From the NCBI GenBank assembly GCA_035765895.1, contig DASTWL010000089.1, positions 1 to 64,000 of the forward strand: a stretch of DNA of 64,000 nt. The letters are read 5' to 3'. The stretch is from Verrucomicrobiia bacterium. GTDB taxonomy: Bacteria; Verrucomicrobiota; Verrucomicrobiia; Limisphaerales; DSYF01. The position numbers were made by a program, and so were the translations under genes. The notes under the pieces were generated by a model, which was not told the DNA's origin, searched no databases, and saw only the letters and a program-made list of their open reading frames with translations. Positions 45,074 to 53,101 of this stretch are shown here, one piece after another. Positions within the stretch are counted from its first letter, which is position 1. Each line of letters opens with the position of its first letter.

Positions 45074-48000
45074 TCACTCGGAAACCACCACCCGATAAAA
45101 GCGTATGGGCGCGTTGCTGACGGCGTCCGTGATGCTCATGGCAGTGTTGGTGGCCTGGATGGCGGCCCCCAGATTTTGCCACGCGCCCGTCGCAAGGTTC
45201 GTCCGGTATTGAACCTGATAATGCGGACCGGGGATCGCATTCCAGGCAAACCGCACCACATTGTTGGACCAGGTGGTGCTGGCCAGGGTTGGCGTCGGAA
45301 ATGTCTCAACGCAGGCCGAAGTGGCATTCGAAATCACAAACGTCAGATTCCATCCGCCCGAAATGCTGCCGCTGTCTCCAGCCAGAAAATCAGCAACGAA
45401 GAGGGACCATTGTCCATTGGGATTGGAACCGGCCAACGTCGATAACAGACTGCCATAGGGAGGCTGTGGCGCCGGACTGGGCAGCAGGTCGCTTGGGTAA
45501 TAATCCGTCGGCAGATACGTCCCGGAGGAAAACGGCCCGGTTGCCGGCAGGGAAACCGTTGCCGCATCGTCAAAGGTGAGGTTCACACCGCTAACCGCGC
45601 TCGTGTCACCACAGCCACCAATGAGCTTGACCCCCTGCCCGCCCGGATTCACGAGCAGGACGTCAACATCGCTCACATAAGCGTGAGTCAGGCCGTTGAT
45701 TTTGGCCGTCACTTTACTGACAGTTCCGCTGATGCCGGAAACGTTGATGGTGGACGGATACGGCAGCGCGCTGTTGGTATCGCGAATGGTGATGAAGCTG
45801 GCGTTGTTGAAAGACTGCGTGATGACCTGAACCTGCACTCCGCCCAACGGAAATACTTGCGCCACGGTGCCCATGTTCGCGGTGCCATCCACCAACTGAA
45901 GCAGGCCCGTCACGGAACCGCCGCAGGTCCCGGCCGGCGTGAACGTGAAGGGCCGGGTGACCATGCCACCCGCGGGAATGACCCCGAAGTTTTGGGCGGC
46001 ACTCGGATAATAAACGCCGTTGGACGTCAACAGGGTGGCCGTCAGGTTCGTGGTTGGGGCGCTGCCGACGTTGGACAGCGACCAGTTGACGGTCACGGTT
46101 TCGTAGGGGTCCACCGCGCCGTTGGTGGGCGAACCAGACTCGGCCACCAACACCGCGCCCACCGACTGCACCAAAGGCGTGGGACTGCCTGGACTGATGT
46201 TGAAGTTTGCATCAGACACGTCGTAAAAGATGTTCCCGGTGCCTTTGACCATGATGCGGGCCTGAGTGGAGGTAAGATTCGGGAGGACGACCGGAGCCGA
46301 TCCGGAATTGGCTGCGTTGGAGGCGAGCAGGAAGGTGAAGGTGTTGCCACCGTTGGTGGAAAGATAGATGTCCACGCCGCTGGCATTAATCGGCGCCCCG
46401 GCTGTGCCCGCCACATTCCAGGTCACGGTGCGGCTGCCCGACCAGTTCGTGGCCGTGTTGGGTGCCGTCACCACAAAGGGGCCGGCGCCGCTCGCGACCG
46501 TCACCTGCGTGTCCGCGTCGGCCACGCCGCCGCCGCCCACCCGGTTGTCCCGCGCCGTCACCCGAAAGTTCATCGTCCGCGACGTTGTCGGCAGCACTTC
46601 CTGGTTCCAGTTCGTTCCCACGAGCACGCTGGACAGTTTGGGAAAATACCGCGTCGAACTGTTCACCGGGGAGAGCGACCGGAACAGCGGGCCCGAGCCA
46701 CCGTCCACACCGGTGACGTCAGCGCCCGCGCCCAGATCGCGCTCCTCCCAGCAGTAGCTCAGCGTGTCGCCATTGGGATCGCTGCCCGTCGCGGTCAACA
46801 TGAAAGGCGTTGACGCGGGAATCGTATGGGTGGTGCCGGCACTGACCGTGGGCGGGTTGTTGCCCGTCGCGGTCACCACCGCGCAACCGCCGCCGGCTCC
46901 CGCCAGGTAGGTTTGAATTTCATCCAGACTCGCCGTGTGAAAGTAGGGATCGCTGTGTGGCTGCAGGTCATTCGGCGGGCAGATCCCGGCATAGGCCATG
47001 ATGGTTGAACCGCTGCCTGGCTCGTAGGCGGTGCCGGGGTTGCGATTGCCGGAGCAGCTGCCGGTCTCGCTGTTGAACGTGTGGTTCGCGCCAAATTGAT
47101 GGCCCATTTCGTGGGCGACGTAATCGATCCAAAACGCATCCCCGTTGGGGACCGGCGAACCCGTAACACCCTTGGCCTTGTAACCAGCCACGCAAACGCA
47201 ACCGAGGTTGGCGATGCCGCCGCCGCCGGTGCTGAAGACATGGCCAATGTCGTAGTTTGCACTGCCGATGACAGCATCGACCGTGCTCTGGTTCTGCGAC
47301 AACATCGCCACGCCATCGTTGTTGCTGTAGGGATCGGTGGTGGCATTTGTGTAAACCAGCAGATTATTGTTCGCCACCAGCACCAGGCGCACGGCCAGTT
47401 CGGTTTCGTAAACGCCATCCACGCGGTTTACCGCCGTGATGATGGCGCTCATCGCGTTCGTCACCGTCCCGCCAAAGTAAGCGGCATATTCACCCGTGCA
47501 CGCCACCGCGAGCTGGTATGTCCGCAGCGCCGTGCCCGATTGAATCTTGTTCGCCACCACACCCGATGTTCCCGCGCCCGCGCCGGTTGCCGTCCCGCCG
47601 CGCTCCGCCGTCGTGCATTTCCAGTCATCGAAAGGTTTGACGTAATCGCGCTTGTAATAGCTGACGTGGTCCTCGTCATCGCCCCGGTAAGCGGGGTCCA
47701 CATACACGGCCCCGCGCGGCGACAGAATTTGCGCGTGGAAACCTTGCGGCGAGAGGTCCAGCCGCACGGTTGCCTGTGGATCATCGATCCCTTGCCCCGC
47801 GTAGGTCTTGATCTCGGGGAATTTGGCCGCCAGTTCCGGCGCCATGACCGGCGCATCAACCACCACAAAGCGTGCCGTGGTGCCGTCGGGCATGGGCAAC
47901 TCGACTTCCGTGCCGGCGTTCCGGGCCAGCGCCGGGTCAATCTGGCGGGCCTTGCCAAGCCGGGTGCGCATTACCGTCCGGTTCAGGCGAAACAGCGCCC

Positions 48001-48214
48001 CTTGCAACGGCTGCACCCAGCGCGCGGCGCCGATTTTTCCGGCCGGCGGCGCCGTCAAAGGCGTCCAGCTGTTCGTGTCCGCCGGCAAAGATTGACTCCG
48101 CGCGGCCGTCGCTGTCCCCAGGCAAACCGCCAGGACCAGCGCGACTTTGGGAAGCTGAAAAAAACCAGCAACCGGTGTGGGGAGGAAACGCAAGCGGGGT
48201 GAGGCGATGTGCAT
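45074..48214 (-). CDS. Reprolysin-type zinc metalloprotease with P-domain
   Basis: 1046 residues from the ATG at 48214, which begins the signal peptide (LPKVALVLAVCLGTATAARS). A propeptide-like region (about 45-220) is followed by an M12B-like catalytic domain with HEMGHQFGANH (His368, Glu369, His372, His378) and a Met-turn IMAYAG (405-410). The middle has cadherin/Ig-like repeats, then the CARDB-like, P-domain (DVDVLLVNPGGQGVKLIGGC, PNGQWSLFVADFLAGDSG) and C-terminal RFYRVVVSE module. It should be exported and degrade proteins outside the cell. The frame is open far upstream into nuoN, but that is not coding. Confidence 0.88.
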   Translation of the reverse strand: MHIASPRLRFLPTPVAGFFQLPKVALVLAVCLGTATAARSQSLPADTNSWTPLTAPPAGKIGAARWVQPLQGALFRLNRTVMRTRLGKARQIDPALARNAGTEVELPMPDGTTARFVVVDAPVMAPELAAKFPEIKTYAGQGIDDPQATVRLDLSPQGFHAQILSPRGAVYVDPAYRGDDEDHVSYYKRDYVKPFDDWKCTTAERGGTATGAGAGTSGVVANKIQSGTALRTYQLAVACTGEYAAYFGGTVTNAMSAIITAVNRVDGVYETELAVRLVLVANNNLLVYTNATTDPYSNNDGVAMLSQNQSTVDAVIGSANYDIGHVFSTGGGGIANLGCVCVAGYKAKGVTGSPVPNGDAFWIDYVAHEMGHQFGANHTFNSETGSCSGNRNPGTAYEPGSGSTIMAYAGICPPNDLQPHSDPYFHTASLDEIQTYLAGAGGGCAVVTATGNNPPTVSAGTTHTIPASTPFMLTATGSDPNGDTLSYCWEERDLGAGADVTGVDGGSGPLFRSLSPVNSSTRYFPKLSSVLVGTNWNQEVLPTTSRTMNFRVTARDNRVGGGGVADADTQVTVASGAGPFVVTAPNTATNWSGSRTVTWNVAGTAGAPINASGVDIYLSTNGGNTFTFLLASNAANSGSAPVVLPNLTSTQARIMVKGTGNIFYDVSDANFNISPGSPTPLVQSVGAVLVAESGSPTNGAVDPYETVTVNWSLSNVGSAPTTNLTATLLTSNGVYYPSAAQNFGVIPAGGMVTRPFTFTPAGTCGGSVTGLLQLVDGTANMGTVAQVFPLGGVQVQVITQSFNNASFITIRDTNSALPYPSTINVSGISGTVSKVTAKINGLTHAYVSDVDVLLVNPGGQGVKLIGGCGDTSAVSGVNLTFDDAATVSLPATGPFSSGTYLPTDYYPSDLLPSPAPQPPYGSLLSTLAGSNPNGQWSLFVADFLAGDSGSISGGWNLTFVISNATSACVETFPTPTLASTTWSNNVVRFAWNAIPGPHYQVQYRTNLATGAWQNLGAAIQATNTAMSITDAVSNAPIRFYRVVVSE

Positions 48215-48239
48215 GCCGCGCACGGTAATGACCGCTCCC

Positions 48240-48265
48240 GAAAAAACGAGTCCAAAAACTGGCTC
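48240..48265 (-). terminator. Possible terminator of the complex I operon
   Basis: Read on the minus strand, a 6-bp hairpin with a one-base bulge (48265-48248) is followed by a run of six T (48246-48241). It begins inside the nuoN stop codon, and the protease start codon lies 27 bases beyond the T run. Confidence 0.4.
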
Positions 48266-49749
48266 TACTGAACCGCTTGGGCGGCCGCCGACAGCAGGTG
48301 CCATAAACCCTGCGGCGCGCAGCCGAGCAGCACCACCAGCAGCGCCAGCACAGCCAGCGCGATCTGTGTCGCCACCGGCACGGCGATGCGTTCCACCCCG
48401 GCCGGCGCGTCTGCCACGTAGGCTTGTTTCAAAACCCGCAGGTAGTAGTAAAACGACACCGCGCTCATGAGGATGGCCACGACCACCAGCCACAGCAGCG
48501 TGAGATGGTTTGCCTCGGCGCCCACCACACTGCTGAACACGAAGAATTTTCCGACGAATCCAGCCAGCGGCGGAATGCCGCCCAAGGACAGCAGAAACAC
48601 GAGCAGGCACAGCGACAGCAACGGCGCGCGGCGGCTGAGGCCCGCGAAGTTTTCCAATCCATCGCCGCCCGTCGCGTCTTCCACCACGCCAACCACTCCA
48701 AACGCCCCGAGCGTGGTCAGCGCATACGTAATCACGTAAAAGAGCAGCGCCGTCTGGCCGGATGCCGTGTTTGCCACCACCGCCAGCAACAGGTAACCCG
48801 CGTGCGCAATCGCCGAATATGCGAGCAGCCGTTTCACGCTCGACTGCGCGATGGCCGTGAAATTGCCGAGCACCATCGAAAGCACCGCCACGACCGCCAG
48901 CACGGGCACCCAGCCGGAGTTCATCACGTGCCAGCCGGCGCTGCCTTCGGCCCCTGCAAAGCCGACCATCATCACCTTCGCGAGAATGAAGAAGCTGGCC
49001 ACCTTGGAACCCGACGCGATGAACGCCGCACTCGGCGTGGGCGCGCCTTCGTAGGCATCCGGCGCCCACAAGTGGAACGGCACCGCCGCCACTTTGAAAC
49101 CAAAACCGATCACCACCGTCACGATCGCCACGAGCAGCAACGGGTCGAGCCCTTTGCCCGCCAGCCCGGCGGCGATTTGCGGCAGATTCGTGGAACCCGA
49201 CAGTCCGTAAAGCAGGCTCAGTCCGAAGAGTGTGAACGCCGCCGCCATGCCGCCGAACAGGAAGTATTTCAGTGCCGCCTCGGCCGATTTGAGGTTGCGC
49301 TTGTTGAACGCCGTCAGCACATACAACGAGAGGCTGAGCAGTTCCAGCGAGATGAAAATCATCAACAAATCCTCAGTGCTGACGAGGAACATCATGCCGA
49401 CCGTCGCGAGCAGGATCAGCGCGAGATACTCGCCGACGTGCTCCGTGAACCTGCCTTGCGCCGAAAGCACAACGGTGAAAATCGTCAGCGCCAGGACCGC
49501 CGCCTTCACCAGGCTGGTCAGCGGGTTGACGACGAAAATGCCGTTGAACAGATTGACCTGACCGGACGCGCCCAGCACAAAGAACAAGGCCGCAGCACAC
49601 CCCAGACTCGCGATCAGCGCGCCCAAGCCAAAGCGGATTCGCACCGGCTGCTCGCGCAACACCAGCAGATCCGCCGCCAGCACGACCAGCGCGGTGAGCA
49701 CCACCACAGTTTCGGGCGCGGCCCATTGCAGGATTTCGAGGTAGCTCAC
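48265..49749 (-). CDS. nuoN: NADH-quinone oxidoreductase subunit N
   Basis: 494 residues with a GTG start at 49749 overlapping the nuoM stop (GTGA). It is a proton-channel subunit of complex I related to Mrp antiporters, with about 14 membrane helices. Key motifs: MIFISLELLSLSLYVLTAF (conserved Glu of TM5), FGFKVAAVPFHLWAPDAYEG (conserved Lys of TM7) and SSVKRLLAYSAIAHAGYLLL. Last gene of the nuo operon. A candidate terminator follows. Confidence 0.92.
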   Translation of the reverse strand: MSYLEILQWAAPETVVVLTALVVLAADLLVLREQPVRIRFGLGALIASLGCAAALFFVLGASGQVNLFNGIFVVNPLTSLVKAAVLALTIFTVVLSAQGRFTEHVGEYLALILLATVGMMFLVSTEDLLMIFISLELLSLSLYVLTAFNKRNLKSAEAALKYFLFGGMAAAFTLFGLSLLYGLSGSTNLPQIAAGLAGKGLDPLLLVAIVTVVIGFGFKVAAVPFHLWAPDAYEGAPTPSAAFIASGSKVASFFILAKVMMVGFAGAEGSAGWHVMNSGWVPVLAVVAVLSMVLGNFTAIAQSSVKRLLAYSAIAHAGYLLLAVVANTASGQTALLFYVITYALTTLGAFGVVGVVEDATGGDGLENFAGLSRRAPLLSLCLLVFLLSLGGIPPLAGFVGKFFVFSSVVGAEANHLTLLWLVVVAILMSAVSFYYYLRVLKQAYVADAPAGVERIAVPVATQIALAVLALLVVLLGCAPQGLWHLLSAAAQAVQ

Positions 49750-51254
49750 AGCGCACCTCCCTTCACCAGGTGCTGGAACAGGGGCGAATTCACGCAAGGC
49801 TGAATCCAGTGCAGCAGCAGGTTCGGGAACAAACCGATGGCCAGCGACGTCGCGATGAGCAGCGCCGCACCGAGGCGCTCCGGCACGGAAACCGGCGGCA
49901 ACGGATGATGCGCTTCCACTTCATCGTCCGGGTCAGGCGCCGGTGCGTCCGCATAAAACGCCTTTTGAATCGCGCGCAGCGTGTAGGCCACGCCGACAAT
50001 AATGCCCACGCCGGCCACGATCGCCGCCGTTGGGAACGCCTGCCACGCACCCCAGAGCACCTGCAGTTCGGCCACGAACCCGCTGAAGCCGGGCAGCCCC
50101 ATCGAGGCAATGCCCGCGACCACAAACGTGCCCGCCGCGAAGGGCAGCAGCTTGTTCAGCCCCATCGTTTCAAGGTTATTGAAATCCCGTGTGTGCGTCC
50201 GGTCGTAAACCATCCGCCCCACCACCGCGAACAACAAACCCGCGATGATGCCATGCGAAAACATCTGCAACACCGCGCCGCTCAGGCCAACCGAATTCAA
50301 GGTCGCCAGGCCGAGCAGCACAAAGCCCATGTGGCTCACGCTCGAATAGCCGATGACGAACTTGAAATCCTTCTGCACCAGCGCCACGCCGGCGCCATAA
50401 ACGATGCCGATGACCGCCAGCACGGCGATGGTGGTTTTCCACATCACCACGCCTTCCGGGAACAGCACCATCGCCACCCGCAGGCAGCCGTAAGCGCCGA
50501 GTTTCATCACCACGCCCGCGAGCAACATCGAGCCCGCCGTCGGCGCGGCGACATGGCCCGTCGGCGCCCAGGTGTGAAACGGCCACAAGCCGGCCAGAAT
50601 GCCGAAGCCCACGAACACCAGCGGAAACGCCCAGCGCTGAAAACCGACGGGAAAATGCACCTGCGAAAGCTGCACCAAATCCAGCGTGGCCTGGCCCGTC
50701 TGTGCCCGCGCCACCACCCACGCCGCAATGAGGCCGATCAGCACGAGATGGCTGCCCACGAACGAATACAACGCCAGCTTCATCGCGCCGTATTCCTTCC
50801 GCGTGCTGCCCCAGCGCGCGATGAGGAAATACTTGGGGATGATCGTCAACTCGTAGAACACGAACAGCAGGAGCAGATCGAAGCTCAGGAACACGCCATA
50901 GACGCCGCCAATCAATGCGAGGTAGAACGCAAAGAATTCCTTCGTCCGCTTCTCGATGTTCCAGGAAAACAAAATGCCCGCGATGGCCGCGAGGCCGGTC
51001 AGCACCACCAGCGTCAGGCTGATGCCGTCCGCCGCGAGATGATAATTCGCCCCGAGCGAGGGAATCCAGGCGTGGTTGGTGATGGTGGTGATTTCGCCCG
51101 GGTTGCCCTGCTGCCACGCCCCGATGAGCGCCACGGCCAACCCGGCGATGGCCGTCAGCAGCGCCACCTTGCGCGCCGAGCGGGCGTCATCGCGCGGCAG
51201 GAGCATCAGCACCAGCACGCCGAAAAACGAAATGTAAATGGTCCAGGCTAACAT
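49746..51254 (-). CDS. nuoM: NADH-quinone oxidoreductase subunit M, copy 1
   Basis: 502 residues from the ATG at 51254 (a TTG three codons earlier is less likely). Mrp-type channel subunit. Motifs: LLFVFYELTIIPKYFLIARW (TM5 Glu), FGILAGLWPFHTWAPTGHVA, MLLAGVVMKLGAYGCLR and QKDFKFVIGYSSVSHMGFVL. A hydrophilic insertion DAPAPDPDDEVEAHHPLP lies near residue 445. It is one of two NuoM proteins in this operon, and both keep the pumping residues. Separated from the upstream copy by 281 bases of repeats. Overlaps nuoN by GTGA. Confidence 0.92.
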   Translation of the reverse strand: MLAWTIYISFFGVLVLMLLPRDDARSARKVALLTAIAGLAVALIGAWQQGNPGEITTITNHAWIPSLGANYHLAADGISLTLVVLTGLAAIAGILFSWNIEKRTKEFFAFYLALIGGVYGVFLSFDLLLLFVFYELTIIPKYFLIARWGSTRKEYGAMKLALYSFVGSHLVLIGLIAAWVVARAQTGQATLDLVQLSQVHFPVGFQRWAFPLVFVGFGILAGLWPFHTWAPTGHVAAPTAGSMLLAGVVMKLGAYGCLRVAMVLFPEGVVMWKTTIAVLAVIGIVYGAGVALVQKDFKFVIGYSSVSHMGFVLLGLATLNSVGLSGAVLQMFSHGIIAGLLFAVVGRMVYDRTHTRDFNNLETMGLNKLLPFAAGTFVVAGIASMGLPGFSGFVAELQVLWGAWQAFPTAAIVAGVGIIVGVAYTLRAIQKAFYADAPAPDPDDEVEAHHPLPPVSVPERLGAALLIATSLAIGLFPNLLLHWIQPCVNSPLFQHLVKGGAL

Positions 51255-51274
51255 GCGAAACAAAGTGTCTGACG

Positions 51275-51315
51275 CCCCCCCTCACCCCTGCCCTCTCCCC
51301 AAAGAGAGGGAGAAC
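51275..51315 (-). repeat. GC-rich palindromic repeat, copy C
   Basis: The palindrome CCCTCTCCCCAAAGAGAGGG (51291-51310) has its tail, CCTCACCCCTG, on the left. This is therefore the inverse orientation of copies A, B and D. It lies between the two nuoM genes. Confidence 0.7.
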
Positions 51316-51395
51316 CATCCGCCGTCCCACTCGAATACCAGCGACTGGATTGGCCGGACGAACGACCGAAAAACAAACCATGCGGAAACGCCATT

Positions 51396-51430
51396 CCCTC
51401 TCCCCGGGGGAGAGGGCCAGGGTGAGGGCG
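51396..51430 (+). repeat. GC-rich palindromic repeat, copy D
   Basis: The palindrome at 51396-51416 (CCCTCTCC..GGAGAGGG) is followed by a tail CCAGGGTGAGG. Together with copy C it forms an inverted pair of about 31 bases flanking roughly 80 bases, like the ends of a small non-autonomous element. It lies inside the nuo operon. Confidence 0.7.
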
Positions 51431-51505
51431 AGCGTGAAACCATTCAACTCCCACGGCGAAAATGACGATGCAAAGCGCGGGCATTTGCGCCGCTGCATCA
51501 GTTTC

Positions 51506-51538
51506 AAATCCGTGTCTGTCGGTGTTCATCCGTGGTCA
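51506..51538. repeat. Short repeated element of the ATCCGTG type
   Basis: The stretch contains two spaced copies of ATCCGTG (51508 and 51529) around CTGTCGGTGTTC. Read on the minus strand it is CCACGGATGAACACCGACAG, a phrase I recognise from short repetitive elements scattered in Verrucomicrobiota and Planctomycetota genomes. Its end coincides with the stop codon of the second nuoM. Confidence 0.5.
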
Positions 51539-53101
51539 AAAATTCAGTTGTTGCACCAGCTTCACAACCGTTGCGTCAATCACGCCCAGCACGAGCTGCG
51601 GGTAAAGGCCAAGCACAAACATCAGCCCGATGCCCGGTAACACGAGCAACCCCTCCGCGAAATTCAAATCCGGAAGCTTGAGCCACTTCTCATTCAGCGG
51701 GCCGCAGAACACGCGCTGAATCAGCGTCAGCAGGAAAATCGCGGTCACCAGCAAACCGATCGTCGCAATGGCCGCCGCCCACGGCGCCAGCGGGAACACG
51801 CCCTTGAAGATGAGGAATTCACCGACAAAGCCATTCAGGCCAGGCAGCCCGAGTGACGAGAACAGCGCAATGCCCATCAAGCCCGTGAACACCGGCACCA
51901 CCTTCCGGATGCCGCCGAAATCCTGCAGCCCGCGCAGTCCCCCGCTCCGCCGCTCCAGCAGGCTGATGAACAGGAACAGCGCCGATGCCGTGAGACCGTG
52001 GTTGAACATCTGGAGCAGCACGCCGTCCAGCGCGGCGGCCTTTTGAAGGGCGATCTGATTCACGCCCGCCGGCAGGCCGACCGCCGCAAACATCGCCAGC
52101 AGGCAATAGCCCAGGTGGTTGATGGACGAATACGCCAGCATGCGCTTCAAGTCGCGCTGGGCGAACGCCGCGCACGCCGAGAGCACGATGGTCAGCACCG
52201 CGAGCCAGAGCAGCGGCGTCAGCACGAGCCGGATCTGATCAGGGAAAATCGGCAGCAGGATGCGCAGGAAGCCATACACGCCCATCTTCGACATCACGCC
52301 GGTGAGCAGCATCGTCACCGGGCTGGGCGCCTCCGCATACGCCGACGGCAGCCACGTGTGGAACGGAAACACCGGCACCTTCACGGCAAACCCGAGAAAT
52401 GCGCCGGCGAAAAGAATCAAAGCCAGCGTCTGATTGCTGAGCCCGCTCCAGCCCATCGCGTGCTGGAACGCATCTCCGATCTTGGATGTGAGTTCGCCAC
52501 TCTTCGCCAGTTTCGCCAGCTCAATGAAATCAAAACTGCCGGTCGCCAGCCGCAGCGCGAGGAAGCTCAGCAGCAACGCCACGCTGCCCACCATCGTGTA
52601 AATAAAGAACTGCGTCGCCGCCGGGCCGCGATTGGGCCCGCCCCAGAGCTTGATGAGGAAGAACGCGGGAATCAGCGCCAGTTCCCAGAACAGAAACCAG
52701 TGGAAGAAATTCAACGCCGTGAACGTGCCGAACAGGCCCGCCTGCAACCACAGCACCAGCGCGCCGAAGATGTGCGGCCGGTCTTCATTGCGCCAAAACG
52801 CCATCAACGCCAGCGGCGTCACAATGGCCGTGAGCAGCAGCATCAAAATCCCGAGCCCATCCACGCCGAGGCGATATTGGATGCCGAGCGATTTCACCCA
52901 GTCGAACTGCTCGGCAAATTGCAGTTCGCCGCTCGCCGCATCGAAATTCTTCCATAACAGCAGCGTCAGCCCGAGCGAAAGGAAGCTGAACGTCAGCGTC
53001 AGCTTGCGCGCGAGCTTCTGCTGATCGCGCAAACCAATGGCCACCACCCCGCCGAAGACCGGGAGGAGCGTGAGCGCGGTCAGCCAGGGAAAACTGTTCA
53101 T
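51536..53101 (-). CDS. nuoM: NADH-quinone oxidoreductase subunit M, copy 2
   Basis: 521 residues from the ATG at 53101, overlapping the nuoL stop as ATGA. A second, divergent NuoM. Motifs: FLFWELALIPAFFLIKLWGG (TM5 Glu), FAVKVPVFPFHTWLPSAYAE (TM7 Lys), TMLLTGVMSKMGVYGFLRIL and QRDLKRMLAYSSINHLGYCL. It resembles NuoM rather than NuoL or NuoN in length and in the FPFHTWLP phrase. A second NuoM in the same operon defines the so-called 2M complex I, proposed to pump more protons. Its stop codon is supplied by the repeated element at 51506-51538. Confidence 0.9.
   Translation of the reverse strand: MNSFPWLTALTLLPVFGGVVAIGLRDQQKLARKLTLTFSFLSLGLTLLLWKNFDAASGELQFAEQFDWVKSLGIQYRLGVDGLGILMLLLTAIVTPLALMAFWRNEDRPHIFGALVLWLQAGLFGTFTALNFFHWFLFWELALIPAFFLIKLWGGPNRGPAATQFFIYTMVGSVALLLSFLALRLATGSFDFIELAKLAKSGELTSKIGDAFQHAMGWSGLSNQTLALILFAGAFLGFAVKVPVFPFHTWLPSAYAEAPSPVTMLLTGVMSKMGVYGFLRILLPIFPDQIRLVLTPLLWLAVLTIVLSACAAFAQRDLKRMLAYSSINHLGYCLLAMFAAVGLPAGVNQIALQKAAALDGVLLQMFNHGLTASALFLFISLLERRSGGLRGLQDFGGIRKVVPVFTGLMGIALFSSLGLPGLNGFVGEFLIFKGVFPLAPWAAAIATIGLLVTAIFLLTLIQRVFCGPLNEKWLKLPDLNFAEGLLVLPGIGLMFVLGLYPQLVLGVIDATVVKLVQQLNF

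Noticed and set aside
48215-49069. Upstream extension of the metalloprotease frame into nuoN
   Set aside because: The extension is Gly/Arg-rich shadow of nuoN; the signal peptide starts at 48214.
49770-51251. Long plus-strand frame opposite nuoM
   Set aside because: Low-complexity His/Gln/Arg-rich shadow of a membrane protein gene.
51248-51529. Short frames across the repeat-filled gap between the two nuoM genes
   Set aside because: Their peptides are translations of the palindromes and the ATCCGTG element, not independent genes.
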